From Tolypeutes matacus (taxonomy: Eukaryota; Chordata; Mammalia; Cingulata; Chlamyphoridae), in NCBI GenBank assembly GCA_026826555.1, contig JAKSZT010017954.1, positions 6,976,556 to 7,040,555 of the forward strand: a stretch of DNA of 64,000 bases, given 5' to 3'. This document shows, in pieces, positions 34,533 to 45,690 of the stretch (position 1 is the first letter of the stretch; each line of letters begins with the position of its first letter). The notes below the pieces were generated by a model, which made no database searches, had not been told where the DNA came from, and saw only the letters and a list, made by a program, of their open reading frames with translations. Position numbers and translations under genes: made by a program.

Positions 34533-34742
34533 TCCAGGACCTTGTGTTAGGCAGTGGTTTCTTAGGCTTTACACCAAAAGTTCAAGCACCAACCAAAAAA
34601 TACGTAAATGAGAGAAACTTGTACATCAAAGGACTTTACCAAGAAAGTTAAAAGACAACCTGCAGAACAGGAGAAAATATTTGGAACCCATATATCTGGT
34701 AAGGGTTTAATATCTAGAATGTATAAAGAACTCGTACATCCA
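34533..34742 (+). mobile_element. L1 ORF2 3' fragment (plus strand)
   Basis: Sense-strand L1 text: 'aggaccttgtgttaggcagt', 'ttcttaggctttacaccaaa', 'catcaaaggactttaccaag', 'ggagaaaatatttggaaccc' and 'ggtttaatatctagaatgta'. It encodes the segment before the ORF2 C-terminus. Both ends are lost, so it is a short remnant. Confidence 0.85.
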
Positions 34743-34749
34743 CACAGTC

Positions 34750-34865
34750 AGTCAACATTTACTGAATACCTTCTACGTGCGGATGATATGTTAGAAGCTG
34801 GAAATACCATGGTGAACAAGAATGGACATGGCCTTGACCCTCATGAAGAATGCTTTCTTTTGCAA
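34750..34865 (+). repeat. L2 LINE 3' fragment
   Basis: 'caacatttactgaatacctt', 'gctggaaataccatggtgaa', and 'gaccctcatgaagaatg' follow the ancient L2-type 3' text ('tttattgagcacctac...ggggatacagcagtgaacaag'). It abuts the L1 remnant. Confidence 0.6.
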
Positions 34866-35040
34866 TGTGTATAAACGTTTCAAAATCTGCAAGTACTTTA
34901 GTAGCCTTTCATGGACAATTGTCATTCGTATATATACAAAGCATTCTGCATACTTTATTGTCCTTGTAGTACTTAAAAGAGAAGATCTTTAGTGAGTTCT
35001 AGTGACAAAGAGCCCCGGTACTCACCTAGGCAGAGTTAGA

Positions 35041-35043
<3 letters not shown>

Positions 35044-35073
<30 letters not shown>

Positions 35074-35238
35074 TATTTATTTATTCATTTATCGCCCCCC
35101 TGCTGCCTGCGCTCGCCGGGTCAGCCAACCACGCCGCGCGGGCGGGCCTGCCCTCACCAGGAGGCCCCAGGAACCGAACCCGGGGCCCCCCACATGGCAA
35201 ACGGGAGCCCCACTGATTGAGCCACAGCCGCTTCCCGT
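35044..35238 (-). mobile_element. DAS-type tRNA-derived SINE
   Basis: A minus-strand copy with head 'gggaagcggctgtggctcaa', a B box in 'ccgggttcggttcctggg', a GC-rich middle ('cgcgcgggcggg') and a long poly(A) tail (about 27 T). A 15 bp perfect duplication, GGCAGAGTTAGATTT, lies at 35029-35043 and 35239-35253. CpG pairs in the middle remain undecayed, suggesting youth. Confidence 0.95.
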
Positions 35239-35261
35239 GGCAGAGTTAGATTTAACCTGTG

Positions 35262-35839
35262 TGTATTAGTCAGCCAAAGGGGTGCTGATACAAAATACCA
35301 GAAATCAGTTGGTTTTTATAAACGGTATTTATTTGGGGTAGAAGTCCACAGTTACCAGGCCATTAAGCATAAGTTTCTTCCCTCACCAAAGTGCATTGCC
35401 ACGTGTTGGAGCAAGACAGCTGCCGAGGTTTGCCGGGGTTCAGGCTTCTTGGGTTCCTCTCTTCCTGGGGCTTGCCTCTCTCTGGGCTCAGGCTTGCTTT
35501 GTGCTACAAGGCCAGCTGTAGACTATCAGGCAAATGGCTTGCTTCTCTTCCCAGGGCCTTCTCTCTTTCCTCATGACCAAGCTCTTCTGTACGCTACTTC
35601 CTGGGGCTCCAGCTCAAGACTCTGCATCACAACTCCAACTCAAAACTGCTCCAACACTGTCCTTTGCCCTGTCTTTTATCTTTGAGACCCCACCCACCAA
35701 GGGGTGGGACTCAGCGCCCTACTGATATGGTACAGTCAACGCCCTAATCATAACTTAATCATGCCCAGATTAACAGATCAGTTTACAAGCATAATCCAAT
35801 ATCTGTTTTTGGAATTCATAACTTCATCAAACTGCTATA
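35262..35839 (-). mobile_element. Solo ERVL-like LTR with 5 bp duplication
   Basis: A 578 bp element with a perfect 5 bp duplication, CTGTG, at 35257-35261 and 35840-35844, matching the 5 bp duplications of ERVL-class elements. On the minus strand it reads TATAGCAG... (TG start mutated to TA), a TATA-like AGATAAAAG at 35673-35681, an AATAAA signal at 35328-35333, and the end ...GACTAATACA. No internal viral genes are present, so it arose by recombination between two LTRs. Confidence 0.75.
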
Positions 35840-35901
35840 CTGTGTAACTGAATGATTTGGAGTGATTTAGAATATTTCTCTTCTTGGTCAAGTCCAGGGA
35901 C

Positions 35902-35905
<4 letters not shown>

Positions 35906-35932
<27 letters not shown>

Positions 35933-36014
35933 CACCGGGAGGTCCCGGGGATCAAACCCGGGTCCCTCCATATGGGAGACGGACGCCCAACCATTTGAGC
36001 CTCATCCGACCCCC
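35906..36014 (-). mobile_element. Short DAS-type SINE (ggatgtggctca subtype)
   Basis: On the minus strand the tRNA-like head 'gggggtcggatgaggctcaa' is followed by a B box in 'cccgggtttgatccccggg', and then a poly(A) tail seen as about 27 T. No duplication is recognised. Confidence 0.88.
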
Positions 36015-36270
36015 TGGCCTCCTTCTTAAAGCAAGGAAGCATTGCACTCAACAATGCTCTTTTGTGGGCCAAAGAGCGAGGGGATACTAGGACCTGAGTT
36101 CCCTTAGTCAGCTGCATGGAGGTTGCCACATGTAAAAAAACTGGGAGTGGAGTCATCAAATCTTCACTGCAGACAGGAATGTTCTATTTTAAAAATACAC
36201 CTGTCTTTATTGGGATGTGTGATCGGTTGAAGCATTTGGGCAAAATTCACTGACAAAAAAAAAACCTGTA

Positions 36271-36382
36271 GGGGGGTGGATGTGGCTCAAATGGTTGGCC
36301 GTCCGTCTCCCATATGGAGGGACCTGGGTTCGATTCCCAGGACCTCCTGGTAAAAATGAAAAAAAAAAAAAAAAAAAAAAAG
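36271..36382 (+). mobile_element. Short DAS-type SINE (ggatgtggctca subtype)
   Basis: A plus-strand copy: 'ggggggtggatgtggctcaa', B box 'gggttcgattcccagg', 'acctcctggtaaaa', then an A-run. The duplication AACCTGTAG lies at 36263-36271 and 36383-36391 (the final G may belong to either side), with extra A's on both sides. Confidence 0.93.
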
Positions 36383-36795
36383 AACCTGTAGAAAAGGAAC
36401 CTGCTGGCGGCCTGTATGATTTGGAGGATATGGGTGCAGTGAAGAAGATAGCACTGAGGTGCCAGGTTTTAGAAAAGCCACTTCTAGACAAGATGCAAGA
36501 CAAGTCATGATAGAGATGAGGTGAATGGAAGACCCTGAGGAACTTTGGGAAATTAAACTATAGAAATGATGGATACTAGGCAGTTTTTACCTTTGACCAT
36601 GATTGTGGTACAACCCCCATGCCATTCTCCGAGCCTTGACTGCCATTTAGCTATGCAGCAGTTCAATGTGTAATACACTTCCATGCAGTTGAAATGAAGA
36701 TGAACTTAGCGCATATTATTGCCCATATTATTAAGCATATGTGAAATTGAGCATGGTTATTCTTTTAAAAAATCTATTAAGGTTAAAAAAATTGA

Positions 36796-36865
36796 CCCAG
36801 GGTGGCACAGCTGATAAGTGACAGAGCAGTGATTTAAATGCAGGCACTCTGGTTTCAAAGTTGTC
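36796..36865 (-). repeat. MIR fragment (minus strand)
   Basis: 'gtggcacagctgataagtga', 'cagagcagtgatttaaatgc' and 'actctggtttcaaagt' match the reverse complement of the MIR core. Confidence 0.6.
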
Positions 36866-37234
36866 TCAAGTTATTTATTCTCTCCCCTCATAGGCACGTC
36901 TTTAATGCAGAATGAATATCCTTGTTTTTTAAATCTGGGTTCTATGCATTAGGCCTGAAAATTTTGGAATTTACTCCCTAAATTACACATTTTACATTAA
37001 AAACAAACAACTGAACTCAACACTTTTAAGGCTCTTTATCCTTCCTTCCTCTCTTGCTAATTCTGACCCCTAAACTCTCCTCCATACCTTTGAAGTTAGA
37101 ATCAAATAATTAACTACATCAGCAATTACAGTGCTGAATCTTAAGCCACTCTGGGAAAAGAGAGGGAATAATTTCTCACAATATTATTTTTGAGGCTCTA
37201 CTCTTTAGTCACAAAAATTTTTGTTTCTAGCAAT

Positions 37235-37670
37235 ACAGAAAATTTTTCAAGTATTTATTGATTTTTTTCTGATTATATCCCCATTAAAATTTTAGAAAAT
37301 GAAGAGATACATAAAGAATATTAAAATCTTCTATAATAGTCACCAATTGGAAGTCACCACCACGAATATTCCTGTGTAATTGACCATGAAAACATGATCA
37401 AAGTGGTTATATTAGTTTTTGTTGGACATTTAACTTGTTTCTAATATTTCTGCTTGTATGAATAATACTGCAGTGAACATCTTTGTACATAAATCTTTGT
37501 CTGCTTTTCTGATTGTTTCTTTTCTAGTACAACATTTGTTAATAGCCTTTTAAAAGGTTTACCAGTTTGCACCCCCAAACACAGCATACAAGGCTGCCTG
37601 TCTCAGAGAGCCCTTGCCAACTCTGATCATTTTCTCTTTTGCTGGTCTTTGACAATTTGACAGACAAAAC
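37235..37670 (-). repeat. L1ME-like 3' fragment (minus strand)
   Basis: The antisense C-terminal landscape of old L1 is recognisable: 'ttggacatttaacttgtttc', 'aataatactgcagtgaacat', 'gtttgcacccccaaacacag', 'agcccttgccaactctgatc'. Strong divergence points to an early mammalian element. Confidence 0.6.
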
Positions 37671-37826
37671 CTGGTTTCCTGGTGTTTTGTCTAGGAGGAT
37701 TTTAAAGGCTGCTTCCTGTACTGTGGAAGTGATTCTCTTGAGTCTATCACAGCTTTTCCTAGAACACACTTTCTTATTGGGATAACTTTTTCAAAGGAAC
37801 TCCCTTGGGAAAATTAAAGGTCATCA

Positions 37827-37918
37827 TGGGAAGCCAGTGTAGCTCTGTGGTTTGAGTGCTTGCTTCCCATGTATGAGGTCCTGAGTTCAGTCCCTAGTAC
37901 CTCCTGAAAAAAAAAAAA
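37827..37918 (+). mobile_element. Older DAS-type SINE (gtagctctgtgg subtype)
   Basis: The 92 bp copy reads 'tgggaagccagtgtagctct', 'cttcccatgtatgaggtcct', 'gagttcagtccctagtacct' and an A-run. The 12 bp duplication TAAAGGTCATCA lies at 37815-37826 and 37919-37930. Its head differs from the other copies (gtagctctgtgg in place of gtggctcaa), indicating another subfamily. Confidence 0.85.
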
Positions 37919-38189
37919 TAAAGGTCATCAGGAGGCATCACCAGATAGTACACTCTGGTGAAAGGAAAAGGTATCTTAGCACTTCTTTGCCCATTCAGGG
38001 GTTGTGTGTGGGATAGGGAAACACTGGTTGGAAAAAAGGTTGAAGAGGCATATACCAACACTGGTGTGGGTCCAAGGATGACTACTGGAAAGTTCCCTGT
38101 TATATATTGCATAGTGGGAAAGTAGATGTAGCAACACATAGTTGACTTCTAATATCCAGTCTCCAATTCTTGCTTATTAATAAAACCAC

Positions 38190-38643
38190 TGATTTTTAAT
38201 TAGGCAAAGGTGGCCCAAGTAAATGGAATAAAAACTACATTTCCCAGTCTCCCTTGCAGCAAGGTGATGACATATAACCAGGTTCTGGCTAATGACATGT
38301 TAATGAAGGAGCCAAGTGCTCCTCAAAGAGTGTACCCTTAAAGGGCCAAGGGCATGCCTTGCTTTCACCCCTCTCTCCTTCCTGCAGGCCAGAATTTGGA
38401 CATATGGTTGGGGTTGCAGCCATCATCTTGGACTATGATTTGACCTTGGAAATGGAAAGAAACAGAGACAGGAACAACAACATATCTAGAATTTGAGCCT
38501 GTGTCCCTTACATTAAAGTATGCCTTTACAGCCCTAGCCTGCCTACCTTTGGACTTTGACATGAGATAAAAAACTCTTATTTTAAGCCCTTATTATTTTA
38601 GATGGTTTGTCACTCACAGCCAAACTTAATCCTAACTGATTCA
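38190..38643 (+). mobile_element. ERVL-MaLR-like LTR (plus strand)
   Basis: The order 'actacatttcccagtctccc', 'ttaaagggccaagggcatgc', 'cagccatcatcttggactat', 'tgagataaaaaactcttatt' and the end 'taatcctaactgattca' follow a well-known mammalian LTR text. It terminates in ...CTGATTCA, and 'atttcccagtctcccttgca' is diagnostic to my eye. No internal sequence follows. Confidence 0.65.
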
Positions 38644-38649
38644 GTGGGG

Positions 38650-40060
38650 AAATGGCTTTAAAAGTAGCTATCATTCAGCCTCCTAAGTTTTTAGCATTTG
38701 GAAATCATTTCTTATATCAAATCTTTTTTGTTACAATTACAGAGTCACAGTGGATAAGTATCTGCACTTAACTGTGGAATGTAGGGAGGTACTAGAAGCA
38801 GAGAGAAATAAAAATACACTCACCAGAAACGTGCTCTAACTGGCATTTACCAGAATGCCATTTACTGCGTTGTGCATAATAAAATAAAGTAATTACTAAT
38901 TAGTCTGCCATGTGGGCAACCAAACCCACATGTAGAGTAACTTCTGTGGTGTGCAGAGAGTCACATTTGTTAGAGCAATAATAATTTCTTCAAAGAGTGC
39001 CTTAGAGATGGGCTTTCTTTTAGCATTTCTCCAAATGTACAAATAATAAATTGGAAACCTCTGGAGTATGTATGTATGTATGTATTGGTCGTTAAAGTCA
39101 CGGAAAGTGTCTGCTCCTGACTGTAACAATGGGGAACTGATGACCGTGGCTATTCGCTGCCATTGAACCTTTATAGTTTTGGGGAAAGGGGAAAATAAGT
39201 ACAACATGCTTGTTTATTCTACACGTAGTACATAAATTAGAAACTTCCTGTGTTTGAACCATCTCAGCATCAGAATTGGCTATGTAAATAACTGCCATAA
39301 TTATTTTTCCACTTGAGACAAAGGCATCTCCAGGATTCTATTATAGGGGTTCCCCGTACAGAGAAATGGTTGCTGCACCTGACATCTTGAGCTGTGGGTG
39401 CTCAGAACCCTGGTCCAGGAAAAGGTAGAGTCTGCCTTTGTCCCAGCAGAATGGGATTCTAGACCTAGAGACTAAGGGGAATGCTGAGATTCAGAGCACT
39501 TTACAGCTGGCTGTGAATCTCAGAGATGCTCTGGTCTTACCAGTTAATTGAGGGAACCGGCTCTGACAAGGCCTGGCCAAAGTCACATGGGCCTGGGGCC
39601 ACACAGACCCAGACCTCGGGGTTCTCGACCCTTCGTTCCTTTCCTCATACAACATGGCCTTCCATTCTAAAGAGACCAACAAATAGCAAGTTTGGCAATG
39701 TGTCCATTTTCATTTCTGTTTGAGAGTTTAAAAAACAGGTTGAAACAGTGTCACAAACAAGTCTTTATAAGTGAGTTAGGGTTTTATTTATTCTCCCCTA
39801 CTTTTTTTCCCCTTCTTTCTTTTTCCTTTTCCTTTTTAAGTTCGAGGGCATATCCCCAAGATCGAGAACTAAAGGAATAGATTGCTTGACCCTGCGTGAC
39901 TCTGCCCTGGCGGTGGGTCATTAATGGTGTGGAAAACGAGGGCAGTGCTGGGCAGTCCGGGGAGGGGTGTATGCCACTTTAAGAGATTTATGTGGAGGTC
40001 TGAGCTGGAGAGACAGCTCAGTGGTACATCATCATGCAGGCGACATCAGAGACTTTCTTC
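38650..40060. other. Unique non-coding DNA
   Basis: No gene is visible. It contains a TATG microsatellite at 39067-39085 (about five units) and a MIR-like minus-strand piece near 39500-39630 ('caaagtcacatgggcctggg'). Confidence 0.5.
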
Positions 40061-40215
40061 TTCGCTTGGGTGCATTATCATAAAAAGTGATTTAGACTGG
40101 AGCTGATTGATGCAAATGGCCCTATGTTCTTTCCTATCATTAGCGGCCTCTTTCAGTGGCCAGAGGCAGTGATTAAAGCTGTCATTTGGAGCTGCTCATT
40201 AAAGACAAGCCCCAG
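40060..40215. promoter_or_regulatory. Candidate conserved enhancer-like element
   Basis: A repeat-free block with 'gcattatcataaaaagtgat', 'gagctgattgatgcaaatgg', 'cctatcattagcggcctctt' and 'gcagtgattaaagctgtcat'. It combines TGATTGAT (PBX/HOX-type), ATGCAAAT (octamer) and ATTAGC/GATTAA cores in 150 bases. The motif clustering is seen; enhancer activity is inferred. Confidence 0.4.
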
Positions 40216-40249
40216 AATAGCAAGAGGAAGAAAGGTTGAAGAGGCATAT

Positions 40250-40318
40250 ACAAATATATTATACATACATGCATATATGCATACATATATATATATATAT
40301 ATATATTTTTTTTTTTTT
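40250..40318. repeat. AT microsatellite and T-run
   Basis: An imperfect CATA/ATAC stretch grades into (AT)n and then 13 T. It is simple repeat, likely length-variable. Confidence 0.9.
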
Positions 40319-40319
40319 C

Positions 40320-42880
40320 CTTAAAAATACATCATCCCTTTCCAGATTGAACCACCAAAATCAAGGCTATAGAGACATTTCCACCGAGAATATTGAATGC
40401 TCTTTTGCAAGTAATATTAGATTTCTGGGAGTGTCATAGGAGATTCTGATGACAGCTTGCTACATATTATAAAAGGAGATGAGGAGGGCCTTGTGTTAGG
40501 TATGTTTTGTTAGGGATTGACCCTGGTGAGAACTCATTAAGTCTCCCTCCTCCCAGGCTGGGGACTTGCAGAGGCGGGCCAGGGAGAGCAGAGGGGAGGG
40601 TGGCCGAGGGTGGCTGGCCTCACTAAGTTCCATTGTGACAGTGTTGACCCCAGGGATGGAGAGGAGGGGCCAGCGGGGAGGGGGCTCTTGGCTGAGCTCA
40701 GAATAGATGATGCCTGAATGTCAGTCAGAGGGAGGTGGGCAAGAGCAGGCTCCCAAAGAGGAGGAGAATGAAGATGGGTGGGAGCAAAGCAAAGATCCAG
40801 GTGTGCAAGAAGAGAGCTTCATCAGAACATGATCTGTTTGACTCCTTGGCGTGTCCAGTCAGGATGACCTGACAGGTTAATCACCTTGGGGTCCATCAGG
40901 GCTCTGCCTGGAGTTCCCATAAAGATGTAGCCGCATTTGTGTTTACTCTGATGGTATGTTAATATCCAAATGGTGCCTAAAAGTGACCCAAAATGCTGAA
41001 GGCCTTTATCACTGGCTCCAGATGAGCTCTGCCACACCTGAAATGAAGGTGGGGATTGCATGCAGCAGACTGGGTAGGGAACATGGAGGTGAAGCCAGGG
41101 AAGGAGGCCCCTTTGTTTCTTGAAAGAAACCAATTTCAAGTCAGAGATGCTACCACCTGGGCAATGCTGCACATCCTTCCTGGCCAGTTGATGTGTTAGC
41201 ACCAAAACTCCACCAAACTTTTATATACACTAGCCCACAGCGCTCCTCAAAAATTCCTCTGGGAGAAAAAAAATAAGAAATTATACATTTAATTTCTCAG
41301 TCTAATGAACTGGTCTTATACATAAAATTTTAATTACTTTTTTTTTTTTTTTTTTTTTTAATGAATGTGGTGACCAACATCCATTTTGCATCCACCACTG
41401 TCTCCATGACAACGTGGACGTGGCAGCTCCTGTGACTTCACAGGCCCTTGAAATGAAGAGCAAAGGAAAGTTCTAGTTACTCTTCTGTCATTTAATGGCC
41501 TTTAGGGGTCCCCTGATGGGGCACAGTAGAGGTGTGTGGATGGACAGCAAACAGTGGGAAAGAGACAAAATTGTTCCTTTACACCACAAGGCAGGGATTG
41601 GAATAAGCTGCAGAGAGCTTCCTCGTCAGCTCTGAGCCTGTGGTAGGCTTCAGAGGCGTGGCCTTTGTCGTCCTCTCCCCTGCGCAGGCTGCCTCAGTGT
41701 GGGGCTCCTGCATCAGGGCCCATTAGTGCTGCTGCTGGGCTGTGATGTTCCTCTCCTGGGGAGCCTGGCGGCAGAACTGAACAAAGTCACTGGTAATCTG
41801 TGCTTACAGCCTGCCCCCTGGGGGCAAGGCCCGGCCAGCTGGCACTGCAGGGTGAGCGCATTCGCTTCCGCTGGCAGGGGCCCAGGCCTGGCGGCTGCAG
41901 GGCCAACCTACACCAGCACCCCAGTCCGCCCCGCTCCAGAGCACATGCCTTGTTCACTGCCCTCCAGACTGGACGTTGGCTGAACCCACAGCTTCAGCAT
42001 TGCAGCACATCTGCCTAGGCCTCTCCCAACAGCCAGTGTGCCTCTCTAGAAATAAAAAAACATGAGTGCTGGATGACTAACAATTGGCCGTCTATATTGT
42101 GGGTTAATATGGGACCATTTCCCCCTTTTCTATTTTCTGAGGCTACAGGTCAGTGATTCCAGGAAAATTTATTGGGAGTTGAGTTCCCTGTGGTTGGAAA
42201 GGAGTTTGTACTGGGTGGTAGGGGTTACTGGGGGTGCAGTAGGGGAGACACAGGAATCCTGGATGTGTATATACATGCTGGAAAATACTTAGAGGGAAGA
42301 AAATACATTGGCTGAAACCTCTTTGGATCTCAAACTCGATGAGTTTCTTGCCCAAGCATAACTTCCCGCCGTAGCCATTGTTAGATCTAACCTCCAGGGA
42401 AGCAAGAACATCCTCGCTTGAGCCAGGATCCTGTAGAGAGGGAGCAGAGCCTGAGAAGCCCCCCTTGGGGAAACATTTCCTTCTGTCACTGCCCTTGTCA
42501 CTAAGATTCGAGGAGAGCCTAGATTTTCTCAGGTGACATAACAGGGTTTTCCTGCCCAGTCTTTTTAACAAATTGTGTCCTGCAAGGTGTGTGCCTGTTT
42601 AGGAGGAGCATGTGCAAAGCACTTATTCTGCCTAGGAGCCATCCAGACATCTTCATGTGTGTGGTCCTTAATTGGCTTAGGTGGAGGTTGACTGGGCAGA
42701 CACACTGGGCAGTGTGTTCTTCTGTTCCGAAAGTTCTCTTTTACCAGAAGATATTCAAAGGAGAAATTTCACCAGAAAGAAAAAGAAGAAAAGGCATGAA
42801 TGAATTGACTTCTTTGTATCTTCATATTTTCCCTATTCTATTCATCTAAGTTCACTGAGAAGTGATGAAAAGAAAAGAGT
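40320..42880. other. Unique, partly GC-rich non-coding DNA
   Basis: Apart from the poly-T tract (41338-41359), no repeat or coding region is clear. The stretch 41640-42010 is GC-rich with some CpG ('ccgccccgctcc'), but is not a CpG island by eye. Frames at 40822-41205 and 42143-42571 (minus) show no recognised domain. Confidence 0.5.
41338..41359. repeat. Poly-T tract
   Basis: About 22 T, followed by 'aatgaatgtggtgaccaaca'. It may be the tail of an old minus-strand retrocopy, but no body, signal or duplication was found. Confidence 0.8.
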
Positions 42881-42884
42881 AATT

Positions 42885-43100
42885 GCTAACACTTTGCAAC
42901 CACTTCCTATAGACCTGGCCCTGTGCTGAGTGCTTCCTATGGGCCTCTCATGTCATCCTGCGGTCAGTGTAGGGAGGGAAGAATGACCGTCAGCCCCACT
43001 TGGCAGGTGAGGACACTGGCCACAACCTTCTGAGCCTCACGTAGCCATCACAGGAGGACCCAGGACCTCAAGCCATGTGCTGACCTGAAGACTCCTATCC
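42885..43100 (-). repeat. MIR SINE (minus strand)
   Basis: 'gacctggccctgtgctgagt', 'gcaggtgaggacactggcca' and 'gagcctcacgtagccatcac' follow the reverse MIR text ('ctgtgccaggcactg...gaggaaactgaggc...'). Confidence 0.6.
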
Positions 43101-43194
43101 ATGAGTGATGGTAAGGTAGCATTCAGCCCCCATAGCTGATAGGGCTCGGGTGCCCTTCTCTGTACTACAGGTATAGTTTTGCATTTATGGTGGG

Positions 43195-43345
43195 ATTATC
43201 GGATGAGTGTAAGCTCCTTGAAGGCAAGGTTTGCATCTTTTTTTACCTACTGTTGAGTCTCGAGCACCTGATATAGTGCCCTACATATCGTACATGCTCA
43301 ATACAAGTTTGCCAAATGAATTAGTGAATGAATGAATGGTCAGCA
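43195..43345 (+). repeat. L2/MIR-type 3' end fragment
   Basis: 'gtgtaagctccttgaaggca', 'gagcacctgatatagtgccc' and 'catgctcaatacaagtttgc' followed by GAAT repeats match the ancient 'aagctccatgagggcaggga...cctggcacatagtaggtgctcaataaatg' text. Confidence 0.65.
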
Positions 43346-43411
43346 TTAAAATTGTTTGTCTTTAGAGTATATATCCTTCTCATACACACAGAAATTTTCC
43401 TCAAAATAGGG

Positions 43412-43760
43412 GTTTTTTGTTGTTGTTTTTTAAAGATTTATTTTATTTATTTCTCCCCACCCCCTCATTGTTTATACTTGCTGTGTCTGTCTGTCTTCTT
43501 TGTTTCTTTAGGAGGCACCGGGAACTGAACCCGGGACCTCCAGTGTGGGCGGGAGGCACCTAATCGCTTAAGCTACCTCTGTTCCCTGCTTTTTGTTGTG
43601 TGTCTCATTATGTTTTTCCTCTTGTGTCTCCTGTTGTGTCATCTTGCCGTGCCTGCCCGTCGTGCCAGCTCGCTCTCTTCTTTAGGAGGCTCCAGGAACC
43701 AAACCACGGACCTCCCATGTGGTAGGCGGGAGCCCAATCGCTTGAGCCACATCTGCTTCC
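43412..43760 (-). mobile_element. Dimeric DAS-type SINE (minus strand)
   Basis: Two tRNA-like units in head-to-tail order, both reversed. The unit near 43690-43760 reads 'gggaagcagatgtggctcaa', and the other near 43510-43590 reads 'ggtagcttaagcgattaggt'. Both retain B-box-like text. The tail gives 'taaagatttattttatttat'. The duplication CTCAAAATAGGG lies at 43400-43411 and 43761-43772. Confidence 0.93.
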
Positions 43761-43774
43761 CTCAAAATAGGGTT

Positions 43775-45295
43775 TTAAATGAACCTTTTTTTCTCTTAGG
43801 ATAAATTTGAGCATGTGCTGTAGCCATTATTAGAGAGGAAATGATAGGATTATTGATTAACCAGAGTCACAGAGATCTTCAGGAGCAGGGTTAAGAGCAG
43901 AGAAGAATGTTCATTGCAGGAGCAGAGCATTTCATCCTCAGAAACCAAAGGTGAAGAGAGAAAAAAGGATCCAGTTGGTAGTCCTGGGTTTTGTATCGAT
44001 TAGAAGTGCTTTGGGCTGCAAGTAACAGAAAGCTTCACCAGCACTGTCTGAAACAAATAAGTGTTTCTTTTTCTCACATGATTATAAGGAAACCATGCTA
44101 GGCATCTGCTGGCATTGGCTCAGCAGTGTCAGGTCCAACAAACCTTGTGACTTTCTCGGCCTTTCTCTCATGGGCACTATTGCAACTGCTGGTACCATTT
44201 CTGCAGTCAAGGGAAAGAAGAGGGTCGGTCCTTTTTAGCCTTTTTATCTGGAGAGTAAGTGCATCCCCAGAAGCCCCCCGCCCAACTTCTGCCTAGAACT
44301 CTTCCCTCTCTCTCTCTGGCCAGTGTTTAGCTTTTAAGCCTCTATTAAGGAAGTGGGCAAGAGAAAAGGGGGTGATGGGAAAGTCAGTCACCATCTGTGT
44401 GCTGCCTGCCACCGTCCCTTCAGTCACTCGTGCTGGACTGCGGTGGAGAAAAGAGATGAGTGGGATCGAGACTGCCCCGTGAGGGTGTAACTCTCCTATG
44501 ATGAATAAAAGAAATTAATGGGAGATTCCTAAGAAACTTGGGGGGGGGGGGGGATGAAAAGGGGAGAGGAGGGCAGAAAAAGTTAAGTCATTCACCTCTG
44601 AGTTGCTAGAACTTTGTTTTGGGACATTATAGTTTTATTTAATCACTTCCTACTTTTGCTGAAATTTATCTCTTTGCTTTCTTCTCTCTCCAAGCCCCGC
44701 CTCTGAAGGAAATTTAAGTTCTTCAATATCAGCAACTATTTTTCTCCAATGTCCCCATTTAAACTGACAACTGACCTTGGAAAATAGGGAAACATACCTA
44801 AGTAAAAATATCTTCACCTAAGGTTTGTGAAGGTCCTTCCAGGAAAGTCTTGAGATGAACGAGTTTGCATGTTTTTCTGCGTCTTAGAGTAGCCTTTAGC
44901 ATCTACCGTCATGCTCACAGCCCAGCTCGCCGCGGCACCTTTCACGTCTAGCTAGAACTAGGGCAGGCCCAGGAGCCCCCCCGCCGGGGCGGCCAGGTTG
45001 TTGCCATGGGCTTTCTCTGCCTCTTTGGGCAGGTCGCTTTACCCTCTGGGGGTTCTGATCTGATAGGACCCTCTTAGCACCAAGTATTCTCTCTATCTAG
45101 CCTTGAGTGATTCTAGCCACACACAGGGAAAGCGAAGGCAGCCCTGCCCCTCTCCGACAGTGCTTTCCTGAAGGGTTCAGCTTCTTTGGTTTTACTTAGC
45201 ACACCTCAGTTTGTACCTTCATTCTCTCCTGACCCTTATTAATAACCAAGAAGAAAAAACAATTCCAAAAAGGGCTCAATTTCCCTATATTTGTA
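43775..45295. other. Unique non-coding DNA
   Basis: A G-run lies at 44540-44553. The stretch 43995-44220 ('gctgcaagtaacagaaagct', then 'ttctcacatgattataagga') resembles an old interspersed repeat of undetermined family. No genes are recognised. Confidence 0.5.
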
Positions 45296-45299
45296 TTTC

Positions 45300-45690
45300 C
45301 TATCTGCAGAGCATGCTGTGCCCTAATAAGAATTAAACTGCAATCACTAAACTCATTCCATTTGTGCCAGGGGCCTTGTTTAAAAACCTGCTTTCCCAGC
45401 AAAGCAGGGCCAGTGGATTAGTGTCCCCCCATGCTCGGTGGAGTGGTTCTCATCTCTGTTTAAAGCCTTTGGCAAGCGACAGAGACAGGGAGAGAAAAGG
45501 AATGAGAGGGAGAGAGAGCAAGAAAAAAAGGAAAACACAAAAGAACAAAAGGGAAAGGAAGGCATTCTAACAGCAGCCCTGCATTTTGTTAGAACATTGG
45601 CACTGCATTTATCAGGATTACTAGAGGGAAAGTTAGGTTTGATCCTGTTCTCCACTGGGAGAAGGAAAAGCTTTATTGTACCATTTTTAA
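45300..45690. promoter_or_regulatory. Candidate conserved non-coding element
   Basis: Repeat-free text with 'cctaataagaattaaactgc', 'ttgtttaaaaacctgctttc' and 'ttttgttagaacattggcac', separated by a purine-rich run (45478-45560, GAGA/AAAA). The frames here arise from the purine run. The regulatory role is inferred. Confidence 0.3.

Noticed and set aside
40250..40318. Frames in the AT microsatellite
   Set aside because: Poly-Ile/Tyr text arises from the (AT)n repeat.
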